Source: Candidatus Omnitrophota bacterium
GTDB taxonomy: Bacteria; Omnitrophota; 4484-213
Length of the DNA stretch: 8,133 nt
Reading direction: 5' to 3'
Assembly: GCA_030639955.1 (NCBI GenBank)
Contig: DAOWKH010000055.1
Location: forward strand, 1-8,133
Part shown: positions 1-6,597 of the stretch, piece after piece
Position numbering within the stretch: position 1 is the first letter of the stretch
Layout: each line of letters starts with the position of its first letter
Program-made: the position numbers and the translations under genes
The notes under the pieces: generated by a model
What the model saw: the letters and a program-made list of their open reading frames with translations, nothing else
What the model was told of the DNA's origin: nothing
Database searches by the model: none

Positions 1-591
1 ACGCTAATAACTCTCCAAAATTTTGATTTTTTGAGTGAAATCATTTTAGTTGTTGAGAAAACAAAAATAGATTTTTGCCGAAAAGAGATTGTTAAGAAAT
101 ATAAATTAAACAAGGTTAAAAAAATTATCGCCGGCGGGGCAAGCCGCTTTGATTCTGTTTTTAAGGGACTGCGAGAGATAGATAAAGAGACGGATTTGGT
201 TTTTATTCACGACGGAGTGCGTCCATTTTTGAGCGAAGAGGTGGCTAAAAGGGTTATTCGGGCGGCAAAGAGATATAAAGCCGCAGTAGCGGCTTTTCCC
301 TGTATAGAGACAATAAAAGAAACTGATGAAGGTTTATTTGTTAAAAAGACCTTGCCGCGCAAGAAAATCTGGTCTATTCAGACACCCCAGGTTTTTGGCC
401 GCGATTTGATTGTCAAAGCTTATAAAAAGGCAAAGAAAAAGGGAATAAATGCAGGCGACGATGCTGAACTGGTAGAGAAAATAGGGCAACCCGTAAAAAT
501 AGTAAAAGGGGAGTATAGGAATATAAAAATTACTTTTCCCGAGGATTTAATTTTTGCTCAAGGGTTATTTGGAGAGATTGGCTCGGGTTAG
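1..591 (+). CDS. ispD: 2-C-methyl-D-erythritol 4-phosphate cytidylyltransferase, 3' part (5' end outside window)
   Basis: IspD transfers CMP from CTP to 2-C-methyl-D-erythritol 4-phosphate, the third step of the cytosolic MEP isoprenoid pathway. The frame is open from base 1 to the TAG at 589-591, giving 196 codons. IspD is usually about 230 residues, so roughly 35 N-terminal residues, including the glycine-rich CTP loop (AAGxGxR), lie before the window. The TTG at 31 is not the start, because the upstream residues TLITLQNF already match the family. Visible family blocks are GGASRFDSVF (the GGxxRxxSV block), HDGVRPF (substrate and metal-site Asp and Arg), ETIKETD, RKKIWSIQTPQVF (conserved Arg plus TPQ), GDDAELVE and the C-terminal NIKITFPEDL with its active-site Lys. 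The last residues (GSG) and the stop lie inside the left arm of a GC-rich inverted repeat. ispF, its usual partner, lies about 3.2 kb downstream instead of next door. The assignment is firm. Confidence 0.95.
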   Translation, partial: TLITLQNFDFLSEIILVVEKTKIDFCRKEIVKKYKLNKVKKIIAGGASRFDSVFKGLREIDKETDLVFIHDGVRPFLSEEVAKRVIRAAKRYKAAVAAFPCIETIKETDEGLFVKKTLPRKKIWSIQTPQVFGRDLIVKAYKKAKKKGINAGDDAELVEKIGQPVKIVKGEYRNIKITFPEDLIFAQGLFGEIGSG

Positions 592-730
592 TCGCACGAA
601 AGCACGCCGTTGGTTTGCCCAGCGAGCAAATCACGGCTCGGTGCTCGCCCTCGCTCTCTCGCTCATTACGTTCGCTCGAACCGTGCCCGCTCGGGCTCCG
701 CAACGGCTTCTTAGCGACATAACCCGAGCC
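580..730. repeat. 151-bp GC-rich imperfect inverted-repeat element overlapping the ispD stop
   Basis: The end arms are GGCTCGGGTTAGTCGC (580-595) and GCGACATAACCCGAGCC (714-730), complementary over 16 bp apart from one extra base. Inside are GCCGTTG near 607 pairing with CAACGGC (701-707), TTTGC/GCAAA (614-618/626-630), CACGGCTCG/CGAACCGTG (632-640/677-685, one mismatch) and GCCCG/CGGGC (685-689/692-696). The segment is clearly richer in G+C than the DNA on either side. A 60-codon open frame (554-736) crosses it but looks like a by-product of the repeat. It resembles a MITE-like or REP-like element or a large RNA hairpin at the ispD 3' end. No transposase is present, and there is no T-run marking it as a classical terminator. 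Confidence 0.7.
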
Positions 731-853
731 TCTTAAAGTTTGGTAGTAAATATAAAGATTAGTACCCGATAAGTGAAATACTATAAGGTTTTTCTTGAAA
801 CTTTTTATTTTTACTGCTTTTTAAACATCTTTAAAAAGTAATAAAAAAAATAC

Positions 854-882
854 TTGACAAAGAAAGGGGAATATGGTATAAA
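854..882 (+). promoter_or_regulatory. Sigma-70-type promoter for the 843-residue secreted protein gene
   Basis: The -35 box TTGACA (854-859) is a perfect match. A 17-bp spacer separates it from the -10 box TATAAA (877-882), which matches five of six consensus bases. Transcription should start near 889. The stretch before it (731-853) is AT-rich non-coding DNA with no gene or other signal that I can see. The promoter gives the downstream gene transcription independent of ispD. Confidence 0.75.
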
Positions 883-888
883 TAAACA

Positions 889-1145
889 GTAATAGAAATT
901 TTGCAAAAAGGGGTTTTGCAGAGATTTTTGCATTCCTCGCTCTCGTGATTTTTTCTTAACGCTAAAACCTGCGTTTCGGCAGGCAAAAATCAAACTCACC
1001 CGCCTCTGTCCCGAAACGGTTCGGGACATCAGCGGTCTCAAACATGATTTTTGTATTTCCTGCCTCAACTTGATTTTAGCTAAAAAAACCAATGTTCGCT
1101 CAAAACGCAAAATTCTCTCAGTCAATCAGAAAATTGGAGGCTAAA
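889..1145 (+). promoter_or_regulatory. Long structured 5' leader of the secreted-protein gene
   Basis: About 257 nt lie between the predicted transcription start and the chosen ATG. The leader contains TGCAAAA/TTTTGCA (902-908/914-920). It also has a nested structure: GGCAGGCAAAAATCA (978-992) can pair with TGATTTTTG (1045-1053) plus CCTGCC (1059-1064) around a 5-nt bulge. These arms enclose a perfect 8-bp hairpin GTCCCGAA/TTCGGGAC (1008-1015/1020-1027) with an ACGG loop. An alternative small hairpin CCTGC/GCAGG (969-973/979-983) competes with the outer stem. It ends in the Shine-Dalgarno GGAGG (1136-1140), 5 nt before the ATG. I recognise no known riboswitch class. The GC-rich parts may instead be an interspersed repeat that landed in the leader. 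Confidence 0.4.
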
Positions 1146-3677
1146 ATGAACTTATTAAAGTCAAAGAAATTTTGGTCGGTAGCAATAGCCATTGCTTTCT
1201 TATTAAATAGTATTCCTTATCCAGCTTATGGGATGAAAAGAATAATACCCCCGCTTGTATCTGGTGACTCAAGTGGTGAAAGAAGTAAGAAGTTACATAG
1301 CCTTGTTATCAGTTGCAAAGTAGGGAAATTTCCTCTTTCTCATAAATTAGTACATAGACTTTTCCAGAAATTAGCTCAAAAAGATCTTTCAGGGAATGCG
1401 ATAGGTTCTACTCCCCAGGAAATTGTGGATGAGTTTGGCGAGCTAAATCCATCTCCAGAACTAAGAGCAATTATTGATAAATATCAAGAGACAGCTGGAA
1501 GTGCCCTCCGGTGCGTGAAAACGCGATATGGAAATGTATTCTACAGATTTAGAGAAGAGGCAGCAACAGATTCGTATTTAGATGGGATAGAAAATACATT
1601 TTCTCGCACTGTTGTATATGATATAAATGAAAAAGTAGCTGAACTCGCTTATGAAACCTTTGGTTCAGAAACCTATATGTTTGAACATGCGGGACGCTAT
1701 GGAGTATATATAGATGCCGATCTATATGCAGAACTGGGAAAAATAGGGCATAAAGAAAGAGAAGGGCTTCTATCAGACTACGAAGAAACCGTTTTCGAGC
1801 GGCTATATGCTCATTCACTTTTTGAATTAATGTTCAGAAATATACTGATTGCTTTTGAAAAATATCGAGAGGATATAAAATTGATAGAAGATTTTCCTCG
1901 TCGACTAAAACTATTTAGTAAGAAGAAAAACGAAAAAGAGAAGGAAATTGATCGGAGTATTCAGAAATCGAAAAAATCAAACTTTAAACTTTTAATAGAA
2001 CGCCTTAGATTATTAGGAGTGAATCAATGGGATGCCGAGTATGTTTTATTGTCAGAGGAATATAAAAAAATAAAAAATGAACGTGCATCAATAGGGCTTA
2101 GTGATGATGAGTTTATGGCAGAAGAAGCAGATGCCGTAGTGTTCACCTCCACTACACCCCATGAGCTTACGGAAATGGCTCGAGATGAAAATGGCAATTA
2201 TTATGTTAGCATAAAACCGCTAAAGCCTATTTTAAAGAGATTAACAGAGCAAAAGAGGGCGAGGGGGCTTATATTGGCTGAAAAAGAGGTTCCAGGGTTA
2301 CCTCGAAAAACAAAAGCTGAATTTGTGCGAAGAGTAGAAAAAGAAGAGAGCGGACGGCTAACAGCCGATGAAACTGTTGTTGCTTCCAGTATCGGAGGCG
2401 ATGAGATGGCAAAAGCAGAAACAGATGAAGAAATAATTGCTTTAGCTATGATTCTTTTGGATGGAGACAACCCCGATGATATACGGATAGAAGCGGCAGA
2501 AAGGTTAAACGAAATAAGGATGGCGATAAAAAAGGAAGATTTTGAAGTAATAAATGAAGTAGATTATATCTTTTGGGAAATTCTGAGGACTTGGAAATAT
2601 ATGTATGGTGGTAATTATCATATTCCAGCTTACAACAATAGAAAGACAGGGAGGGAAGAGAGTTTAGTAGTTAGATCAAAGATAGTTGATCTTGTAGGCG
2701 TTATGAACTCAAGTTTTATGTGGTCTACAATAGGCAACCCAATCCTGACGACAATAGAGAGTTTAAGAGTGGGACAAACCTCTCCCGAATTGGGAATGTT
2801 TCTGATTGATTTTTTCAGTAATGGAGACAAGTGGTTTATTAAAAGAGCAAAAAGAGCTATAGCGATTAGCCAAAGCAAATTAGCCCATTTTGAGCCTTGC
2901 GTGGTATTTTCTACTGTTATAAGCGAGGCAATCTCTGCAGGGGAAGCAAGAGCAACTGATAAGAAAGTAAAGGTTTATGTAGATGCCCGCAGTTTATTTG
3001 AACAAACAGAAGAAGGGAAAACAGTATTAGCGTTAGGGATTGACGAAAAATTGAGTAATCTGAATAAATCTCTTTCAACAAACCAGCAGGTTTTTATCGT
3101 TGTTCAAGGTAATGATAAATCGGTAAAAGAATTCAAGAAATATCTGGCGGTGCAAGTGGATCCATATAGTCGACGCAGTGTTATATTTATCAGTAATAAA
3201 GAAGCTGAGGAAAAAATAAAAAAGGATAATGAAAACCCTGATACGCAAGCAACGGGCATAGTTAGCCAGGATTCTATTGAGGCCTCTATCGAGAAGGCAA
3301 AAGAAGTTCGGCAGGATGTATTAGCAAAGCGATATCCAAAGCAAATCTCTATTGATGAAGCAGAGGCAGAATGGTGGAGTGGGATTTCCCAAGAATGGAC
3401 AACAATATCTAAAATTGGAAAGAATGAAAGAAACGATGTTTTTTCGGTCATACTCGCTTATCTTGGCTGGCCGTTTAATGATGGCGCACCTTCTCTTGCC
3501 TGGGGGCAGTTATACATCGCAACCTATGTTAATAATGGAGGAAATGCAGAAGAGGCTGTAAGGAGAGTTGAAAAAGCAAAAAAAGAAGGGATTAAGAGTT
3601 TCACCGGCGCTTCTCCACTGGACCACGAAGCACAGCAAGAGCGTGCAAATATTAGAGAGATCTTAGAGGCAGCCTAA
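1146..3677 (+). CDS. Uncharacterised exported 843-residue protein
   Basis: I do not recognise this family. The ATG at 1146 is chosen over the in-frame ATG at 1092 because it follows GGAGG by 5 nt and opens with a good signal peptide: basic KSKK (5-8), a hydrophobic core at about 9-23, and a likely cut after AYG (27-29). No later membrane segment is obvious, so the product is probably periplasmic or secreted. Visible parts are a charged helical region (about 180-300) with a Lys/Glu-rich stretch near 259-279, a possible HEAT-like helix (DDIRIEAAERLNEI, about 444-457), an alpha/beta-looking segment with strands KVKVYVDA, QVFIVVQG and SVIFIS (about 606-690), and a helical C-terminus. Only three cysteines are evident, and I see no catalytic motif or anchoring signal. 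The gene has its own promoter and terminator and interrupts the ispD-ispF order. Large signal-peptide proteins of unknown role are common in Omnitrophota as I recall them, but this kinship is inference. Confidence 0.8.
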   Translation: MNLLKSKKFWSVAIAIAFLLNSIPYPAYGMKRIIPPLVSGDSSGERSKKLHSLVISCKVGKFPLSHKLVHRLFQKLAQKDLSGNAIGSTPQEIVDEFGELNPSPELRAIIDKYQETAGSALRCVKTRYGNVFYRFREEAATDSYLDGIENTFSRTVVYDINEKVAELAYETFGSETYMFEHAGRYGVYIDADLYAELGKIGHKEREGLLSDYEETVFERLYAHSLFELMFRNILIAFEKYREDIKLIEDFPRRLKLFSKKKNEKEKEIDRSIQKSKKSNFKLLIERLRLLGVNQWDAEYVLLSEEYKKIKNERASIGLSDDEFMAEEADAVVFTSTTPHELTEMARDENGNYYVSIKPLKPILKRLTEQKRARGLILAEKEVPGLPRKTKAEFVRRVEKEESGRLTADETVVASSIGGDEMAKAETDEEIIALAMILLDGDNPDDIRIEAAERLNEIRMAIKKEDFEVINEVDYIFWEILRTWKYMYGGNYHIPAYNNRKTGREESLVVRSKIVDLVGVMNSSFMWSTIGNPILTTIESLRVGQTSPELGMFLIDFFSNGDKWFIKRAKRAIAISQSKLAHFEPCVVFSTVISEAISAGEARATDKKVKVYVDARSLFEQTEEGKTVLALGIDEKLSNLNKSLSTNQQVFIVVQGNDKSVKEFKKYLAVQVDPYSRRSVIFISNKEAEEKIKKDNENPDTQATGIVSQDSIEASIEKAKEVRQDVLAKRYPKQISIDEAEAEWWSGISQEWTTISKIGKNERNDVFSVILAYLGWPFNDGAPSLAWGQLYIATYVNNGGNAEEAVRRVEKAKKEGIKSFTGASPLDHEAQQERANIREILEAA

Positions 3678-3690
3678 AATAGTGCTTGAA

Positions 3691-3730
3691 CGAGGCCGCT
3701 CGCCTCTCGGCAAAGCTGAGGGAAACCTCG
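3691..3730. repeat. Short GC-rich multi-hairpin repeat after the secreted-protein gene
   Basis: An outer CGAGG/CCTCG pair (3691-3695/3726-3730) encloses two small hairpins: GAGGC/GCCTC with loop CGCTC, and CTCGGC/GCTGAG with loop AAA and one G-T wobble. The segment is GC-rich against AT-rich flanks and lies 13 bases past the stop codon. The stems are short, so chance folding is possible. It resembles the other GC-rich palindromic elements in this window in style, not in exact sequence. Confidence 0.35.
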
Positions 3731-3749
3731 CACATATTAGAAATTTAAC

Positions 3750-3795
3750 AAAAGGGCAGGTAAAACCAACATAGGTAAACCTGCCCTTTTTATTT
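3750..3795 (+). terminator. Intrinsic terminator of the secreted-protein gene
   Basis: A perfect 12-bp stem pairs AAAAGGGCAGGT (3750-3761) with ACCTGCCCTTTT (3779-3790). The 17-nt loop could pair further through ACC/GGT. The 3' arm runs into a T-rich tract (TTTTTATTT). This is a standard rho-independent terminator for the upstream gene, and it separates that gene from ispF. Confidence 0.85.
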
Positions 3796-3822
3796 GCAAG
3801 TTTAGGGGAAATCTGATATAAT
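3794..3822 (+). promoter_or_regulatory. Extended -10 promoter for ispF-cysE-cysS
   Basis: A perfect extended -10 element TGATATAAT (3814-3822; core TATAAT 3817-3822) lies 17 bp after a weaker -35 box TTGCAA (3794-3799, four of six bases). The predicted start is 3828-3831, and the ispF ATG begins at 3832. The -35 box overlaps the T-rich tail of the preceding terminator, so the two units are packed back to back. Confidence 0.8.
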
Positions 3823-3831
3823 AACCCCACT

Positions 3832-4308
3832 ATGCGGATTGGTTTTGGCTACGATATCCATCCTCTTAAAGGAGGAAGAAAGCTAATTTTGGGCAGTGTA
3901 GAAGTTCCTTTTGACAGAGGGTTAGAAGGGCATTCGGATGCCGATGTTCTCTTGCATTCTATCTGCGATGCTTTGTTGGGTGCGGCCGGTCTGGGAGACA
4001 TCGGCGAGCATTTTTCGGACAAAGATGAGAGATATAAAGATATTAGCAGTTTGAAACTTTTGGCCGAGGTTAAGGAACTTTTGGAGCAAAAAAAACTGAT
4101 TATTGAGAATATTGACAGCACTATAATTATTGAGCAGCCGAACCTCTCTTCTTTTAAGCAAAAAATGAAGGTAAATATTACTAACACATTGGGGCTATCC
4201 AGTTCCCAAATAAACATCAAAGCTACTACTAATGAAGGTCTGGGGGCAGTTGGCAGAGGAGAGGGTATTGCGGCTTATGCCGTAGCGTTGCTAAGGGAGA
4301 AAAAATGA
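3832..4308 (+). CDS. ispF: 2-C-methyl-D-erythritol 2,4-cyclodiphosphate synthase
   Basis: IspF cyclises 4-diphosphocytidyl-2-C-methyl-D-erythritol 2-phosphate to MEcPP with release of CMP, two steps after IspD in the MEP pathway. It normally works as a cytosolic homotrimer with one metal site per subunit. The protein has 158 residues, the usual length. Its metal ligands Asp8, His10 and His42 fall at the same numbers as in E. coli IspF, within GYDIH and GHSDADVLLH. DALLGAAGLGDIG (46-58) and the C-terminal ATTNEGLG and GRGEGI substrate-binding blocks are intact. The ATG at 3832 is fixed by the MRIGFGYDIH opening. No Shine-Dalgarno sequence precedes it and the promoter start falls on or just before the ATG, so translation is probably leaderless. 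Its last codons overlap the cysE start by 4 nt. Confidence 0.97.
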   Translation: MRIGFGYDIHPLKGGRKLILGSVEVPFDRGLEGHSDADVLLHSICDALLGAAGLGDIGEHFSDKDERYKDISSLKLLAEVKELLEQKKLIIENIDSTIIIEQPNLSSFKQKMKVNITNTLGLSSSQINIKATTNEGLGAVGRGEGIAAYAVALLREKK

Positions 4309-4934
4309 TTAACGAAATAAGAGCTGCGCTTGAGCGCGACCCGGCGGCGCGCAGCCGCTTGGAGGTTCTGCTTACCTATTCTGGTTTGCACGCAATTATC
4401 CTGCACCGCCTTGCATATTATCTTTACAAGAAGGGCATTCGCTTTTTCCCGCGGGCGATCTCCCAATTGAACCGCCATTTTAGCGGTATTGAAATTCATC
4501 CCGCGGCTCAGATTGGTAAAGGTTTTTTTGTTGACCACGGGATGGGTGTAGTGATTGGCGAGACAACCATAATCGGCGATAATGTAACCCTGTATCAAGG
4601 AGTAACCCTGGGGGGAACAGGCAAAGAAAAAGGAAAACGGCATCCCACAATTGGTAATAATGTAGTTATCTCTGCCGGGGCAAAGGTATTAGGGAATATC
4701 AGTATCGGCGATAATGTGAATATCGGAGCAAATGCGGTGGTGATAAGGTCAGTGCCGGCTAACTGCACCGTAGTAGGTGTTCCGGGAAGAATAGCCAGAA
4801 AAGAAGGCAATCGCGTTCCGGGTATCAATTTAGAGCACACCAAGCTCCCTGACCCTTTAACCGAAAGATTAAAAAAACTCCAGCAGGAGATTGATACTGT
4901 GGAGAAACATTTGGAAGAATGGAGAACTAAATAA
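4305..4934 (+). CDS. cysE: Serine O-acetyltransferase
   Basis: CysE moves acetyl from acetyl-CoA to L-serine to make O-acetylserine, the substrate for sulfhydrylation to cysteine. The 209 residues match the shorter CysE type of Bacillus, which lacks the long N-terminal domain of the enterobacterial enzyme. A helical N-terminus leads into a left-handed beta-helix with hexapeptide repeats such as IGDNVT, IGNNVV and IGDNVN. The catalytic His is His78 in DHGMGVVIGET. Its partner is Glu63 in GIEIHPAA, where E. coli has Asp; Glu is normal in the Bacillus-type group. VTLGGTGKEKGKRHPTIG and VVGVPGRI are family signatures, and the tail (LPDPLTERLKKLQQEID) forms a predicted helix as in Bacillus CysE. 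The start ATG shares ATGA with the ispF stop, and AAGGGAG (4293-4299) provides a good ribosome site, suggesting coupled translation with ispF. Confidence 0.96.
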   Translation: MINEIRAALERDPAARSRLEVLLTYSGLHAIILHRLAYYLYKKGIRFFPRAISQLNRHFSGIEIHPAAQIGKGFFVDHGMGVVIGETTIIGDNVTLYQGVTLGGTGKEKGKRHPTIGNNVVISAGAKVLGNISIGDNVNIGANAVVIRSVPANCTVVGVPGRIARKEGNRVPGINLEHTKLPDPLTERLKKLQQEIDTVEKHLEEWRTK

Positions 4935-5056
4935 ATCCCAATGACCAAATCCCAATGTCCAATCAAATCCCAATTCTTTAAATCCCAAACAAGAAATAAT
5001 AACATTGGGGTTTAGGATTTGGGGCTTGGTTGGGCATTGGTCATTGGGACTTGGGG
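4933..5056. repeat. AAATCCCAA-type inverted repeat between cysE and cysS
   Basis: AAATCCCAA occurs four times at irregular spacing (4933, 4947, 4965, 4980). The right half carries the complementary words (ATTGGGG, ATTTGGGG, TTGGGC, ATTGGG, CTTGGGG). The best arms, TCCCAATGACCAA (4936-4948) and TTGGTCATTGGGA (5037-5049), are a perfect 13-bp inverted repeat, and weaker pairing continues inward. It begins on the cysE stop codon and ends about 24 bases before the cysS start. With no T-run it is unlikely to be a terminator. I recall similar TTGGGATTTGG repeats as interspersed elements in uncultured bacterial genomes. It could shape mRNA stability between the two genes. Confidence 0.75.
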
Positions 5057-5079
5057 TTTTAGAAGTTAGGTATTCTAAG

Positions 5080-6573
5080 ATGCTTTATCTTTACAACACC
5101 CTCACCCGCAAAAAAGAAAAATTCGTTCCTTTACAAAAAGGAATTGTAAAGATATACAGTTGTGGTCCTACGGTCTATGATTATGCCCATATCGGCAATT
5201 TTCGCGCCTATGTGTTTGAAGACCTTCTGCGGCGTTATCTAAAATATAAAGGATACCATGTTTTTCAGGTAATGAATATCACCGATGTTGATGATAAAAC
5301 GATTAGTGGGGCAAAAAGAAAGGGGATTAAATTAAATGATTTCACCAAAAAATATAGCAATGCCTTTTTTGAGGATTTGGAAAAACTGAATATTGAAAGA
5401 GTAGAGGAGTATCCGCGAGCAACAGAACATATTCCTGAGATGGTGAAACTAATAGAAATTCTGCTAAAAAAAAGCTTTGCTTACGAGAAAGATGGCTCAA
5501 TTTACTTCAAGATTTCTCAATTTGAGGATTATGGAAAACTCTCGGGAATGCCCGCCTACGCTTCCTCTTTCGCCAAGGCTACGGAGGACAAGAAAGCTAC
5601 GGCGGACAGGCCCTCATTTGATACTCAGCGGCAGGCTTGCCCGCCGAAGTCCGCCGCAGGCGGACGAAGGCGGGAGGATGCCGACGAATACGATAAGGAG
5701 AACCCTGCCGATTTTGTCCTCTGGAAGAAAGCAAAGGAGGATGAGCCATCTTGGCCAGGGCCAGCGGGAAAAAGGGGAAGGCCGGGCTGGCATATTGAAT
5801 GTTCAGCAATGTCAATGAAATATCTCGGCGAGAGTTTTGATATTCATACCGGCGGAGAGGATAACATCTTTCCGCATCACGAGAACGAAATTGCCCAGAG
5901 TGAAGCGGCTACGGGCAAGAAATTTGCCCACTATTGGCTGCATTGTAAATTTTTGTTGGTGAACAATGAAAAGATGGCTAAATCGAAAGGGAATTTCTTC
6001 ACCCTGCGTGATTTATTAAAAAAGGATTATAACCCTCTAACAATAAGATTCCTGCTTTTGTCCACCCATTATCGGCACACTCTAAACTTTACCCTTGGAG
6101 GTTTAAGTCAGGCCGAACAGACCCTCAGAAAATTGAGCGATTTCTGCTTGAATATCAAGACCTACTTGCACCCCCGACGTGCAAGTAAGGTATCTTTTAA
6201 AGAGAGGATAAAAAGGGCAGAGAGGGATTTTGAAAAAGCAATGGACGATGACCTGAATATTTCTGCCGCCCTTGCTGCATTATTTGATCTGGTCAAGGAT
6301 ATTAATAAAGCAATCAGCGAGGAAAGGATTGGAAAGAGCGACTTAGCAGATGCAGGAAGTTTGATTAAAAAGATTAATGCTATGTTAGGAATTCTCAAAT
6401 TTGATTCTCCAAAGGAGATTGGCGAGGAAGAGAAAAAATTAATCAGACAAAGAGAAGAAGCCCGCAGAGAGAGAGATTTTAAATTAGCTGATGGAATAAG
6501 AGAAAAGTTAAAGAAAAGAGGGATTATTTTAGAAGATACAAGAGACGGGGGGCGTTGGAAGAAAATCTGTTGA
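5080..6573 (+). CDS. cysS: Cysteinyl-tRNA synthetase with in-frame insertion
   Basis: CysS is a cytosolic class I synthetase that joins L-cysteine to tRNA-Cys using ATP. The start is set at 5080 (MLYLYNTLTRKKEKF), which matches the family N-terminus; upstream frame back to 5005 only translates the intergenic repeat. The ribosome site is weak (TTAGG, 5066-5070). Zinc ligands are visible at Cys28 (CGPTVY), Cys241 (HIECSAM), His266 and Glu270 (PHHENE). The HIGH motif reads HIGN (37-40), common in the family, and KMSKS reads KMAKS (298-302). The length is 497 against 461 residues in E. coli. All markers after Cys28 shift by exactly 32, placing the extra residues at about 159-198 in a GC-rich palindromic segment. 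That segment lies between YGKLSG and KENPADFVLWK, where E. coli has a linker. The catalytic core is intact, so I expect an active enzyme. Confidence 0.96.
   Translation: MLYLYNTLTRKKEKFVPLQKGIVKIYSCGPTVYDYAHIGNFRAYVFEDLLRRYLKYKGYHVFQVMNITDVDDKTISGAKRKGIKLNDFTKKYSNAFFEDLEKLNIERVEEYPRATEHIPEMVKLIEILLKKSFAYEKDGSIYFKISQFEDYGKLSGMPAYASSFAKATEDKKATADRPSFDTQRQACPPKSAAGGRRREDADEYDKENPADFVLWKKAKEDEPSWPGPAGKRGRPGWHIECSAMSMKYLGESFDIHTGGEDNIFPHHENEIAQSEAATGKKFAHYWLHCKFLLVNNEKMAKSKGNFFTLRDLLKKDYNPLTIRFLLLSTHYRHTLNFTLGGLSQAEQTLRKLSDFCLNIKTYLHPRRASKVSFKERIKRAERDFEKAMDDDLNISAALAALFDLVKDINKAISEERIGKSDLADAGSLIKKINAMLGILKFDSPKEIGEEEKKLIRQREEARRERDFKLADGIREKLKKRGIILEDTRDGGRWKKIC
5551..5674 (+). repeat. GC-rich palindromic repeats inserted in frame within cysS
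   Basis: A GC-rich block codes for about 40 residues with no counterpart in normal CysS (SSFAKATEDKKATADR, then QACPPKSAAGGRRR). The first part carries a direct repeat, GCTACGGAGGACA (5578-5590) and GCTACGGCGGACA (5596-5608), 12 of 13 identical at an 18-bp period. The second part is a hairpin: CCCGCC (5640-5645) and GTCCGCC (5649-5655) pair with GGCGGAC (5659-5665) and GGCGGG (5669-5674). It has a 3-nt loop and a GAA/GAA internal loop. GGCAGGCTTGCCCGCC just before the hairpin is a diverged palindrome. It looks like two elements side by side. I recall similar peptides from other uncultured-lineage proteins, but this is not checked. Confidence 0.75.
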
Positions 6574-6597
6574 CATTTTAACAAAAATGGTTATAAT
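6570..6597 (+). promoter_or_regulatory. Consensus promoter of the initiator tRNA gene
   Basis: Perfect TTGACA (6570-6575) and perfect TATAAT (6592-6597) are separated by 16 bp. Transcription should start near 6604, three bases before the mature tRNA. The cysS stop codon TGA (6571-6573) lies within the -35 box. This matches the strong expression expected of a tRNA gene. Confidence 0.88.

Noticed and set aside
31..33. TTG as the ispD start codon
   Set aside because: The frame is open to base 1 and the residues before it fit the IspD family, so the true start is outside the window.
554..736. 60-codon open frame on the + strand after ispD
   Set aside because: It overlaps the ispD 3' end in another frame and lies almost wholly in the GC-rich inverted repeat. 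It has no ribosome site, and the Arg/Ala-rich peptide is what such a repeat yields by chance.
811..1125. 104-codon open frame on the - strand
   Set aside because: It covers the promoter and leader of the secreted-protein gene, is Lys/Phe-rich with no recognisable domain, and seems to be chance in low-complexity DNA.
1092..1145. Earlier ATG for the secreted protein
   Set aside because: It would put 18 polar residues before the signal peptide, and it lacks the GGAGG that precedes the ATG at 1146.
4275..4643. 122-codon open frame on the - strand over cysE
   Set aside because: It is the antisense shadow of a clearly conserved cysE. The other minus-strand frames over the 843-residue gene, ispF, cysE and cysS are rejected for the same reason.
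4933..4988. Possible CRISPR-like array of AAATCCCAA units
   Set aside because: Units are only 9 bp with 5-9 bp between them and irregular spacing, complementary copies follow, and no cas genes are present.
5005..5079. 25-codon N-terminal extension of CysS
   Set aside because: It translates the right half of the TTGGG-type repeat. The family N-terminus starts at the ATG at 5080.
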